In this document: positions 1-6,371 of the stretch, one piece after another | Numbering within the stretch: the stretch's first letter is position 1 | Layout of the letters: every line of letters begins with the position of its first letter | Source of the DNA: an uncultured Nesterenkonia sp. | GTDB taxonomy: Bacteria; Actinomycetota; Actinomycetes; Actinomycetales; Micrococcaceae | DNA length: 6,417 nucleotides | NCBI GenBank assembly: GCA_946221825.1 | Contig: CAMINA010000076.1 | Location: 1-6,417, forward strand | Reading direction: 5' to 3' | Made by a program: the position numbers and the translations under genes | Notes under the pieces: generated by a model | The model's database searches: none | Told to the model about the DNA's origin: nothing | Seen by the model: only the letters and a program-made list of their open reading frames with translations

Positions 1-719
1 CGGATCTCCTGGGGCAGCTCGTGGCCTGACCGCAGCACGATGCCGTCGGGCTGGATGCCGATGGAGCGCAGAGCGGCCACAGAGTGCTGGGTGGGCTTGG
101 TCTTCAGCTCCTGGCTGGGTCCGATGAAGGGGACCAGGGAGACATGGAGGAAGAACACGTTCTCCCGGCCGATGTCCTGACGGACCTGACGGGCCGCCTC
201 CAAGAAGGGCTGGGACTCGATGTCTCCGACGGTGCCGCCGATCTCGGTGATGATGATGTCGGGAGCGTTGTCCTCGCCTGCCTCGTCGGCGGGAAGGCGC
301 ATGCGGCGCTTGATCTCGTCAGTGATGTGCGGGATCACCTGAACGGTGTCCCCGAGGTAGTCGCCGCGGCGTTCCTTCTCGATGACCGACGAGTAGATCT
401 GCCCGGTGGTCACATTGTTCAGACCATCGAGGTTCTCATCCAGGAAGCGCTCATAGTGGCCGATGTCCAGGTCGGTCTCTGCACCATCCTCGGTGACGAA
501 GACCTCGCCGTGCTGGAAGGGGTTCATCGTGCCCGGATCCACGTTCAGATAGGGATCGAGCTTCTGCATGACCACGGAGAGACCCCGCGCGCGGAGCAGA
601 TGCCCCAGAGATGATGCGGTCAGGCCCTTGCCGAGGGAGGAGACGACGCCTCCGGTGACAAAGATCTGTCGAGTAGTAGGGAGGCTGTTCTGGTTCCGTG
701 AATTATTTCGCTGCGCCAC
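1..719 (-). CDS. pyrG: CTP synthase, N-terminal part (gene continues past the left edge)
   Basis: CTP synthase makes CTP from UTP, ATP and glutamine in the cytoplasm, the last step of de novo pyrimidine nucleotide synthesis. About 239 codons are present, covering most of the N-terminal synthetase domain; the glutamine amidotransferase domain lies outside the window. Visible motifs are the P-loop GGVVSSLGKG (residues 23-32), QKLDPYLNVDPGTMNPFQHGE (52-72, split here only by reading), DGAETDLDIGHYERF (78-92) and EIGGTVGDIES (159-169). K31, K53, D85 and E159 match E. coli K18, K40, D72 and E140. The start is GTG at 719. It is forced: the next in-frame Met is residue 51, after the P-loop, and no ATG, GTG or TTG is seen just upstream in frame. 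This gives an Asn/Gln-rich N-terminal extension of about 13 residues over E. coli, which is common in actinobacteria. It follows recN by 14 nt and probably shares its transcript. Confidence 0.97.
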   Translation of the reverse strand, partial: MAQRNNSRNQNSLPTTRQIFVTGGVVSSLGKGLTASSLGHLLRARGLSVVMQKLDPYLNVDPGTMNPFQHGEVFVTEDGAETDLDIGHYERFLDENLDGLNNVTTGQIYSSVIEKERRGDYLGDTVQVIPHITDEIKRRMRLPADEAGEDNAPDIIITEIGGTVGDIESQPFLEAARQVRQDIGRENVFFLHVSLVPFIGPSQELKTKPTQHSVAALRSIGIQPDGIVLRSGHELPQEI

Positions 720-725
720 GGGGTT

Positions 726-732
726 CCATCCT
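726..732 (-). promoter_or_regulatory. Shine-Dalgarno of pyrG, overlapping the end of recN
   Basis: The minus strand reads AGGATGG here, with the AGGA core at 732-729, 9 nt before the GTG at 719. It begins 1 nt after the recN stop TGA (736-734). It supports the GTG start and suggests that ribosomes ending recN translation can restart on pyrG. Confidence 0.7.
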
Positions 733-733
733 A

Positions 734-2500
734 TCAGTCGTGAGCGGTGCCCGATGCATTGCTGATCAGCTCCCGTGCATGGGCACGGGCCGAGTCGGAG
801 TCCTCCTGGCCGGCGAGCATCCGAGCGAGCTCGCTGACCCGTTCGTCCTCATCCAGGGCCGTGACATCAGAGGCGGTGAACCCTCCGGTGTCGCCCTCTC
901 CTGGGACCGACTCCTTGAAGACCCGAATATGGTTCTGCGCGTAGGCCGCCACCTGAGGCAGGTGGGTCACCACGATGACCTGAACATGCTCGGCCAGCAT
1001 GGCCAGGCGCTTCCCGATCTGCACCGCAGCCTTGCCGCCGACGCCGGCGTCGACCTCATCGAAGATGAAGGTTCCGGTGTCTGTCTCGGCAGCGAGCACC
1101 ACTTCCAGAGCCAACATCACCCGGGAGAGCTCACCGCCGGAGGCGCCCTTACCCAGCGGAAGCGGGTCGGATCCCGAATGGGGAGCCAGCAGCAGCGCCA
1201 CAGTGTCGGCGCCGTGCGGACCCAGCTCCGAAGCTGCGGCGACGTCGACCACGATCCGAGCATGAGGCATGGCCAGAGCGGTGAGCTCCACGCTGACCGC
1301 CTCTGCCAGGCGCTCCCCCGCCTCAGCCCGCCGACGGCGCAGATCCGTCGCACTCTCCCAGAGCTGTGCCTCCAGCTTCTCCAGCTCGGCGGCCAACTCA
1401 TCGATGCGGTCGGCATCCGACTGCAGCGTGCTCAGGCGCTGCCGGGACTCCTCGGCCCAGGCCAGCACGGCGTCGATGTCCGGGCCGTAGAGACGGATCA
1501 GACGTTCCAGCTCTGCGCGGCGCTGATGGACCTCCGCCAGACGCTCCGGGCCGGATTCGTCCAGGCTGGCGGCGTAGACGCCCAGCTGTGAGGCGGCGTC
1601 GTTGAGCATCGAGGAGACGGAGCCGAGCTGCTCGGAGATCTCGCCGAGCTCACGGTCCTGGTCCTGGACTCCGGTCAGCGCTGCGGCGGCGGCCTCGACC
1701 ATCTCCACCGCGTTGGGCGCATCCACGGCCGTCTCGGCGGCGTCGGGCCCGGAGAGCGCCTGTTGGGCGGTGCGCGCAGCCTCACGCAGGCCCTCCACGT
1801 TCTCCAGCTTCAGCGACTCCTCCTTCAGCGCGGCGTCTTCGCCGGGCTGCGGGTCCACCTCATCGATCTGTTCCAGGGCCTGCTGCAGCTGCTCGGCCTC
1901 GCGGCGTCGTTCCCGCTCGTGGGTGGTGATCTCCTCCAGCTCTGCCCGCTTGGTCAGCAGGTCCTGGTAGCCGGCGCGGTAGGCCTCCAGAGCAGCGTCG
2001 AACTCCTCACCGGCGTAGCGGTCCAAGGCGGCGCGCTGTGCGGAGGCCGACTTCAGCCGCAGCTGATCGCTCTGACCGTGAACTGTGACCAGGCTGGCCC
2101 CGATCTCTCCCAGCATGGCCACCGGGACGCTGCGCCCGCCGACACTGGCTCGGCTGCGGCCTTTGGCGCTGAGGGCTCGGCCCATCAGCAGCTGAACCTC
2201 GTGGTCGGCCTGCTGTCCGGGGACCTGTTCGTCGTCGTCCAGCCAGGCGCCGGCCTCACGAGCCAGCTCCACTGCATGATGCCCGGCTCCCACGGTGATC
2301 TCAGCGTCCACCGCGGCCTTATCGGCTCCGCGCCGCACTGCGGTGGCCTCGGCCCGGGCGCCCAGCAGCAGACCCAGAGCGGTGACCACCATGGTCTTGC
2401 CCGCACCGGTCTCACCGGTGACCACGTTGAAGCCGGGGTGCAGGGGCAGCTCGGCGCGTTCGATCACGCCGAGGTCGGTGATGGTGACGTTCTCGATCAT
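734..2500 (-). CDS. recN: DNA repair protein RecN (SMC-like ATPase)
   Basis: RecN is a cytoplasmic SMC-family ATPase that acts early in recombinational repair of double-strand breaks, tethering DNA ends together with RecA. The 588-residue length is typical. The head is split: an N-terminal half with Walker A GETGAGKT (29-36) and the HGQSDQLRL motif (141-149), and a C-terminal half with the ABC signature ASGGELSR (453-460), Walker B TFIFDEVD (477-484) and the H-loop VTHLPQVAA (511-519). Between them, about residues 165-245 and 310-405 are rich in Glu, Arg, Gln, Leu and Ala and look like the two arms of the short coiled coil. The ATG overlaps the nadK stop as ATGA (2500-2497), with a purine-rich GGAAGAG just upstream. 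No separate promoter or LexA box is visible because the upstream DNA is nadK coding sequence, so damage induction cannot be inferred here. No key residue is missing. Confidence 0.98.
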   Translation of the reverse strand: MIENVTITDLGVIERAELPLHPGFNVVTGETGAGKTMVVTALGLLLGARAEATAVRRGADKAAVDAEITVGAGHHAVELAREAGAWLDDDEQVPGQQADHEVQLLMGRALSAKGRSRASVGGRSVPVAMLGEIGASLVTVHGQSDQLRLKSASAQRAALDRYAGEEFDAALEAYRAGYQDLLTKRAELEEITTHERERRREAEQLQQALEQIDEVDPQPGEDAALKEESLKLENVEGLREAARTAQQALSGPDAAETAVDAPNAVEMVEAAAAALTGVQDQDRELGEISEQLGSVSSMLNDAASQLGVYAASLDESGPERLAEVHQRRAELERLIRLYGPDIDAVLAWAEESRQRLSTLQSDADRIDELAAELEKLEAQLWESATDLRRRRAEAGERLAEAVSVELTALAMPHARIVVDVAAASELGPHGADTVALLLAPHSGSDPLPLGKGASGGELSRVMLALEVVLAAETDTGTFIFDEVDAGVGGKAAVQIGKRLAMLAEHVQVIVVTHLPQVAAYAQNHIRVFKESVPGEGDTGGFTASDVTALDEDERVSELARMLAGQEDSDSARAHARELISNASGTAHD

Positions 2501-3450
2501 CGGATCTCTTCCCCCATCGGGTGGGAGACCTGATTCTCAGCGTCCACCGGCCCGCGCCACCCGCTGGTGGGCAGATTGAACTTGTCCACCAGCCGCTCCG
2601 AGAAGGGGGTCTGGTTGACCCGTGCCAGCAGCACCGGCCGTTCCGAACGGGTGACCTCCACGCGAGAGCCGGCGGGCAGCTCCAAGGACCGTCGACCATC
2701 GCACCACAGAACGCCGCGCTCGTCCTCCCGCTGGAGGACCTCCACAGCCATGATGGAATCCGGGTCCACCACCAGGGGCCGGGAGAAGAGCGCATGGGCC
2801 GAGATGGGAACCATGACCAGGGCCTGGACCTCGGGCCAGACCACCGGGCCGCCGGCGGAGAAGGCGTAGGCGGTGGAGCCGGTGGGCGTAGCCATCACCA
2901 CACCATCACAGCCGAATGCCGAGACCGGGCGACCGTCGATCTCGATGACCAGGTCGATCATCCGTTCTCGGGAGTGCTTCTCGATGCTGGCCTCGTTGAG
3001 CGCCCAGCTGCTGCCCACGTGTTCACCCGCGTTCCAGACCTGAACATCCAGGGCCATCCGGCGCTCCACGGTGTAGTCCTGCTCGACCACCCATTCCACA
3101 GAAGCGTCCAGCTCGGTGCGCTCGGACTCGGCGAGGAAGCCGACGTGGCCGAGGTTCACACCCATCAGCGGCAGATCTGCCTCGCGGACCAGGTCCGCCG
3201 CGCGCAGGATGGAGCCGTCCCCGCCCAGGACCATGCCCACCTCACAGCGCTGGAGCGGAACTTCGCGCCCGGCCACGGCCACCGGCGTGTTCTGAAACTC
3301 ATCGCCCAGCAGGCGGGCCAGCGAATCGATGTCCTTCTCCAGCATCACAGGAGTCAACCCCGCCGAGGCCAGGCGGGTGACGACGGCGGCGGCGGCCTCA
3401 ACGGCATCGTGACGCCCGGTGTGGGCCAGCACCAGCACTTCCCTCGTCAT
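2497..3450 (-). CDS. nadK: NAD kinase
   Basis: NAD kinase phosphorylates NAD to NADP in the cytoplasm, using ATP and, in some actinobacteria, inorganic polyphosphate. The product is 317 residues from the ATG at 3450. Motifs in order are GGDGS (76-80), NLGHVGFL (99-106), NEASIEK (152-158), CDGVVMATPTGSTAY (181-195), AGGPVVWP (199-206) and a C-terminal FSERLVDKFNLP stretch (283-294). Together these are diagnostic of the family. A GTG at 3456 would add two residues, but the AAGGAG at 3465-3460 lies 9 nt from the ATG and only 3 nt from the GTG, so the ATG is preferred. The motif I residue after GGDG is Ser where Thr is usual; E. coli has Asn, so this is not disabling. It sits 6 nt after tlyA and overlaps recN by 4 nt, the usual actinobacterial order (ppnK-recN). 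Confidence 0.97.
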   Translation of the reverse strand: MTREVLVLAHTGRHDAVEAAAAVVTRLASAGLTPVMLEKDIDSLARLLGDEFQNTPVAVAGREVPLQRCEVGMVLGGDGSILRAADLVREADLPLMGVNLGHVGFLAESERTELDASVEWVVEQDYTVERRMALDVQVWNAGEHVGSSWALNEASIEKHSRERMIDLVIEIDGRPVSAFGCDGVVMATPTGSTAYAFSAGGPVVWPEVQALVMVPISAHALFSRPLVVDPDSIMAVEVLQREDERGVLWCDGRRSLELPAGSRVEVTRSERPVLLARVNQTPFSERLVDKFNLPTSGWRGPVDAENQVSHPMGEEIR

Positions 3451-3456
3451 CAGCAC

Positions 3457-4272
3457 CTACTCCTTGTCGTCGAACGCGATGCTTCCCAGCTTACTGTCCA
3501 CCTCAGACACTGCATCCTGAGTGTCCGGATCCTGTGCCGTGGGTCGACGCAGATGCAGGAAGAACTCGAGGTTCCCATCCTGACCGGTCAGGGCCGAACG
3601 GTGCACAGACGCCAGTGTGAGCCCAACCTGCAGCGCACTGTCCACGACGCCGGCAACTGCTTCATGCCGCAGCTGCGGACTGGTGACCACGCCGGTGCGG
3701 GAAAGGCGTTCCCGCCCGATCTCGAACTGGGGCTTGACCATCATGAGCAGGTCTCCGCCGGGGCGGATCTGGTGGGCCAGCGCGGGCATGACCAGGCGCA
3801 GGGAGATGAAGGAGAGGTCGGCGACGATGAGGTCGAAGGACTCCCCGAGCTGTCCAGGACGCAGGTGGCGCAGATTGAGGCCCTCGTGGTTTTCCACGCG
3901 CGGATCCTCACGCAGCGGCGCAGCCAGCTGATCATGCCCCACATCCGCTGCGACCACGTGTGCCGCGTCACGGGAGAGCAGCACCTGAGTGAACCCGCCG
4001 GTGGAGGCTCCGGCGTCCAGGCAGCGGGCCCCGGCCACGGAGATCTCGGGACAGGCGTCCAAGGCGCCGATGAGCTTATGAGCGGCTCGACTGACCCAGG
4101 GATCCAGCTCGCTGAGCACCACACTCTGGTCGGAACTGATCTTCAGTGCGGGACGCAGAACGGGCTGGCCGTCCACTGTGACCGCTCCGGATTGGACCAG
4201 CTGGGCGGCACGGCTGCGACTAGCCACCAGGCCCCGCTCGACCAATGCTCGATCCAGGCGGATTCGCTCCAT
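3457..4272 (-). CDS. tlyA: TlyA-family rRNA (cytidine-2'-O)-methyltransferase
   Basis: TlyA methylates ribose 2'-OH groups of rRNA with S-adenosylmethionine. The actinobacterial form acts on C1409 of 16S rRNA and C1920 of 23S rRNA at the subunit interface, and its loss gives capreomycin/viomycin resistance in mycobacteria. The 271-residue product has an N-terminal S4 RNA-binding domain (about 1-57, with VERGLVASRSRAAQLVQSG) and an FtsJ/RrmJ-type Rossmann domain. Motif I is CLDAGASTGGFT (84-95). The expected catalytic tetrad is present as K66 (SRAAHKL), D152 (VADLSFIS), K180 (MMVKPQFE) and E236 (GNLEFF), matching Mtb K69, D154, K182 and E238. Length and S4 region fit the dual-specificity TlyA-II type, which is an inference. 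The linker reads DPWV where Mtb has RAWV. The ATG at 4272 has AGAGG 5 nt upstream, and the previous stop is 9 nt away. Haemolysin annotations of this family are historical. Confidence 0.95.
   Translation of the reverse strand: MERIRLDRALVERGLVASRSRAAQLVQSGAVTVDGQPVLRPALKISSDQSVVLSELDPWVSRAAHKLIGALDACPEISVAGARCLDAGASTGGFTQVLLSRDAAHVVAADVGHDQLAAPLREDPRVENHEGLNLRHLRPGQLGESFDLIVADLSFISLRLVMPALAHQIRPGGDLLMMVKPQFEIGRERLSRTGVVTSPQLRHEAVAGVVDSALQVGLTLASVHRSALTGQDGNLEFFLHLRRPTAQDPDTQDAVSEVDSKLGSIAFDDKE
3460..3465 (-). promoter_or_regulatory. Shine-Dalgarno of nadK, decides the start codon
   Basis: The minus strand has a perfect AAGGAG whose bases are also the last two sense codons of tlyA (AAG GAG, then TAG). 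The 9-nt spacing to the ATG at 3450 is ideal; the alternative GTG at 3456 is too close at 3 nt. Confidence 0.85.
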
Positions 4273-4281
4273 ATCCGCCTC

Positions 4282-4455
4282 TCAGTCCCGATTGGTCTGG
4301 TCCAGGCGCCGGGTGAGGCTGCGGTGCAGATCCTCTGCCTCCTGGATGTGGGTCTCCAGCGTCTCCAGACTCATCTGCTGCGGTTCGCTCGGCTCAGACC
4401 CCTGCGCAGGATCGTCCACCTGCTCCTGCTCCTGTTCCACCGCGTGATCTGTCAT
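4282..4455 (-). CDS. Small acidic protein with a predicted C-terminal helix, Rv1693-like by position
   Basis: This is a 57-residue protein of unknown function. The first half (about 1-28) is acidic, with runs of Glu, Gln, Asp, Ser and Pro, and is probably disordered. The second half, from MSLETLETHIQEAEDLHRSL onward, is charged with Leu/Ile at helix-like spacing and looks like a single amphipathic or coiled-coil helix. There is no signal peptide, membrane segment or Cys/His metal site. The start is ATG at 4455, overlapping the stop of the HAD gene as ATGA, with GGAG at 4470-4467 upstream. An in-frame ATG at 4506 would give 74 residues but would extend 55 nt into the HAD gene, so I reject it. 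M. tuberculosis has a similarly small gene (Rv1693, from memory 58 residues) between its HAD phosphatase and tlyA, so this is probably a real conserved gene. The function should not be guessed beyond a possible protein-protein contact role. Confidence 0.8.
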   Translation of the reverse strand: MTDHAVEQEQEQVDDPAQGSEPSEPQQMSLETLETHIQEAEDLHRSLTRRLDQTNRD

Positions 4456-5261
4456 AGCGACCGGTGCTCCCCTGAGAACAGGTCCTGCAGGGTTCGAAGG
4501 AGCCACCGCGGCCGAGAATCCGCCGCGGCCTCAACCGCAGTGTCACGGGAGTCGATGCCGGTCAGCACCAGAGCAGTCGTGAACGCGGCGCGATTGCCCC
4601 CGAGGATGTCAGTGTCCAGACGGTCGCCCACCACAAGCGGCGCGGAGAGTTCGAGACCGGCGGCTGCCTGTTGGAAGAGCACCGGCTCAGGTTTGCCCGC
4701 GGCTCGAGGCTGCTGTCCGGTGGCGCAGGTGATGGCTGCGGCCAGCGCGCCGTTGCCCGGAGCGATCCCTTCCGCCCGGGGGATGCTCAGATCCAGGTTG
4801 GTGGCGAACCAGGCAGCGCCGTTGTTGATCGCATACGCGGCCTGGGCCAGGTCTTCCCATCCCAACCTCGGGTCAAAACCTTGGATGACCGCCCTCGGGC
4901 CGTGCGATGCATCCTCAACCACAGTGAACCCGGCGTCCTGGACCAGTCCGCGCAGGTAGGCGCTGCCGGTGACCAGCACTGCGGAACCGGCAGCTACGTG
5001 CTCGGCCATAAGGCGTACACCCGCGGGCGCGGACCCATAGACCTCCTGGGGCTGCGCCGGGATGCCCAGCTCCGTCAGATGCGCCGCGACCTGTTCAGCC
5101 GAGCGGGAGGCATTATTGGTGACGAAGGCGCACCGGAACCCGCGCTCCTTGAGGGAAGTGACCGCTTCCACGGCACCGGGGACGGCACCGGCTCCGGCAT
5201 AGAGGACGCCGTCGAGGTCGAAGAGCACACCGTCGTGGGCATCGATCAGGGCCGCAGACAT
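4452..5261 (-). CDS. HAD-IIA family phosphatase (NagD-like), possible glycerol-3-phosphate phosphatase
   Basis: This is a cytoplasmic haloacid-dehalogenase hydrolase of 269 residues, a normal length for subfamily IIA. Motif I is FDLDGVLY (14-21), with nucleophile D15 and acid/base D17. Motif II is TNNAS (48-52). TNLD (154-157) lies in the cap region, motif III is GKPEP (189-193, K190), and motif IV is GDRLDTDI (212-219), which holds the Mg-binding acids. All catalytic residues are present. The substrate cannot be read from sequence. The gene in the same position in M. tuberculosis, Rv1692, was shown to dephosphorylate glycerol 3-phosphate during phospholipid head-group recycling, so that is the best candidate. 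The C-terminal 30 residues (after about 238) are variable. The ATG at 5261 shares one base with the TPR gene stop (TGATG), with GGGAGAG at 5271-5265 as ribosome binding site, so translation is likely coupled. Its own stop overlaps the next gene by 4 nt. Confidence 0.93.
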   Translation of the reverse strand: MSAALIDAHDGVLFDLDGVLYAGAGAVPGAVEAVTSLKERGFRCAFVTNNASRSAEQVAAHLTELGIPAQPQEVYGSAPAGVRLMAEHVAAGSAVLVTGSAYLRGLVQDAGFTVVEDASHGPRAVIQGFDPRLGWEDLAQAAYAINNGAAWFATNLDLSIPRAEGIAPGNGALAAAITCATGQQPRAAGKPEPVLFQQAAAGLELSAPLVVGDRLDTDILGGNRAAFTTALVLTGIDSRDTAVEAAADSRPRWLLRTLQDLFSGEHRSL

Positions 5262-6241
5262 CAGCTCTCCCGGGACTGCTCGTCTGCTGGGTCCTCGGCG
5301 CCCGACGCTGCCTCAGCGGCAGACGCGGCGGACTCCTCAGTAGGAGCAGATGCGTCCTCACCGGAGCTGACGGGGCCTTTGCCCAGAAGTTCCTTGACCG
5401 TCGGCACTTCCGCCGGCTCGTCGTCGAAGTCCATGATGTCCGGATCTTCGAAGGCACCGACGCCCAGCGCCTTCTCCGCCACATGGCTCTGACGTGCCCA
5501 TCTCTGGGCCTCTTCGTCGCGTCCCACAGCGATGAGCGCCTCGGCATAGGCGCTGAACAGACGCGGAGAGAAGCTGAAGGCACGGTTGATGTTGAGTTCC
5601 GGAATCTCCAGCGACCGCAGAGACGAATCGAGGTCACCGAGGTCCTGGTGCGCGCCGGAGACGACCATCGCCAGTTCGGCGCGCACTGCCCCGCTGAGCT
5701 TCTGCGCCTCAGGAGAGGCAGCGAGTTCGATGGCCTTTTGGGGACGTCCCAGGCCGCGTTCGCAGTCGGCCTGGACCGGAAGGTGTGTCTGGTCTCCGGT
5801 GATGCGGCGGTAAGTCCGCAGCTCGCGCAGAGCTTCAGAATAGTCCCCGGCCGCGTAGGCGGTCAGGCCCACAGCTTCACGCACGACGCCGAGGCGCCCG
5901 CCACGACGAGACGCGGCCAGAGCGTGCTCGAAGGCAAGCTGCGGCTCGACATCCACCAGTCGCCCCGCCATGACCAAGTGCTTGGACACCCACTTGCGGT
6001 TGGTGTCAGTCAGGCTGGTCAGCTGCGACGCTGCGTCGCGATCCAGCTCCTTGCCGGTCACGTCCTCGTCGATCTCCGGGGACTTCTGACGGTCCTCGCT
6101 GTTGGCACGTCGCAGATCTCTGGGATTGTGTGCCGGACGCTCCCGCTCAGGCCGTGGTTGGGATGACCGCGGCGGGCGTGCGGGGTTCTGGGGGCGCCCT
6201 CGCCCCTGTGGGCGGCGCTGACGAGGTGGCTGAGCAGCCAT
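5261..6241 (-). CDS. TPR-like helical-repeat protein with disordered basic and acidic tails, Rv1691-like
   Basis: This 326-residue protein has no known reaction. It falls into three parts. Residues 1-50 are rich in Arg, Pro, Gln and Gly, strongly basic and probably disordered. Residues about 75-258 are helical with tetratricopeptide-like pairs, clearest at 117-146 (REAVGLTAYAAGDYSEALRE) and 228-255 (RLFSAYAEALIAVGRDEEAQ). Residues about 264-326 are acidic, Ala/Ser/Glu/Asp-rich and low complexity. There is no signal peptide or membrane segment, so it is probably a cytoplasmic scaffold; the basic tail could bind RNA or DNA (inference). It is the first gene after the 5S rRNA and of the run to pyrG, matching Rv1691 by order. 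The ATG at 6241 has a good GAAGGAG (6261-6255), but the 13-nt spacing is long; I see no better start. The promoter at 6281-6308 probably drives it. Confidence 0.85.
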   Translation of the reverse strand: MAAQPPRQRRPQGRGRPQNPARPPRSSQPRPERERPAHNPRDLRRANSEDRQKSPEIDEDVTGKELDRDAASQLTSLTDTNRKWVSKHLVMAGRLVDVEPQLAFEHALAASRRGGRLGVVREAVGLTAYAAGDYSEALRELRTYRRITGDQTHLPVQADCERGLGRPQKAIELAASPEAQKLSGAVRAELAMVVSGAHQDLGDLDSSLRSLEIPELNINRAFSFSPRLFSAYAEALIAVGRDEEAQRWARQSHVAEKALGVGAFEDPDIMDFDDEPAEVPTVKELLGKGPVSSGEDASAPTEESAASAAEAASGAEDPADEQSRES

Positions 6242-6254
6242 GGGTCTCTACGTT

Positions 6255-6261
6255 CTCCTTC
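6255..6261 (-). promoter_or_regulatory. Shine-Dalgarno of the TPR-like gene, long spacing
   Basis: GAAGGAG on the minus strand is a strong anti-16S match, but it ends 13 nt before the ATG at 6241, longer than the usual 5-10 nt. This may lower initiation. No in-frame alternative start with better spacing is visible. Confidence 0.6.
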
Positions 6262-6280
6262 TGGTGACGGAACGCTTCTC

Positions 6281-6308
6281 AGGATACCCCGGATGGGCGT
6301 CCTGTTAA
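6281..6308 (-). promoter_or_regulatory. Probable housekeeping sigma-factor promoter for the TPR-to-pyrG operon
   Basis: On the minus strand, TTAACA (6308-6303, five of six bases of the -35 consensus) is followed after 16 nt by TATCCT (6286-6281, fits the actinobacterial -10 pattern TANNNT). Transcription would start near 6274, giving a 5' leader of about 33 nt that contains the GAAGGAG ribosome binding site. This is the only promoter-like spot in the only sizeable non-coding gap of the window, so it is the likely start of the seven-gene transcript. Weak promoters inside genes cannot be excluded. Confidence 0.65.
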
Positions 6309-6311
6309 CTG

Positions 6312-6361
6312 ACGAGAGCCGAGTCTGAGAATCTCCATTGATCCTCTGACTCGGCTCTCGT
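6312..6361 (-). terminator. rRNA operon terminator hairpin
   Basis: ACGAGAGCCGAGTC (6312-6325) pairs perfectly with 6348-6361, a 14-bp GC-rich outer stem. The hairpin continues inward with two 3-bp helices (6327-6329 with 6344-6346, and 6331-6333 with 6340-6342), separated by single mismatches, and closes on a 6-nt loop (6334-6339). It lies about 10 nt after the 5S rRNA end. No clear U-run follows on the minus strand (it continues CAGTTAACAGG), which is common for actinobacterial terminators. It may also serve as a processing or stability element of the rRNA transcript. Confidence 0.85.
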
Positions 6362-6371
6362 ATCTAATGTG

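Noticed and set aside
84..614. Plus-strand open frame of 176 codons opposite pyrG
   Set aside because: The minus strand here encodes unmistakable CTP synthase motifs, so this is an antisense shadow. The same holds for the plus-strand frames opposite recN and the TPR gene.
720..760. CTP-sensing reiterative-transcription attenuator before pyrG, as in Bacillus
   Set aside because: There is no leader, promoter, initial GGGC start or hairpin in the 14-nt recN-pyrG gap; the sequence upstream is recN coding.
3451..3456. GTG at 3456 as the nadK start
   Set aside because: It is only 3 nt from the AAGGAG; the ATG at 3450 has ideal 9-nt spacing and gives the usual N-terminus.
4282..4506. Longer 74-residue form of the small protein
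   Set aside because: The extra 17 residues would come from out-of-frame HAD coding sequence. The ATG at 4455 has the standard ATGA overlap and a GGAG upstream.
2521..4959. Very long plus-strand open frame (812 codons)
   Set aside because: It lies antisense to four recognisable genes and crosses their boundaries. It is His/Gln/Gly-rich with no recognisable motif, and its GTG start has no ribosome binding site. High GC makes such open antisense frames common.
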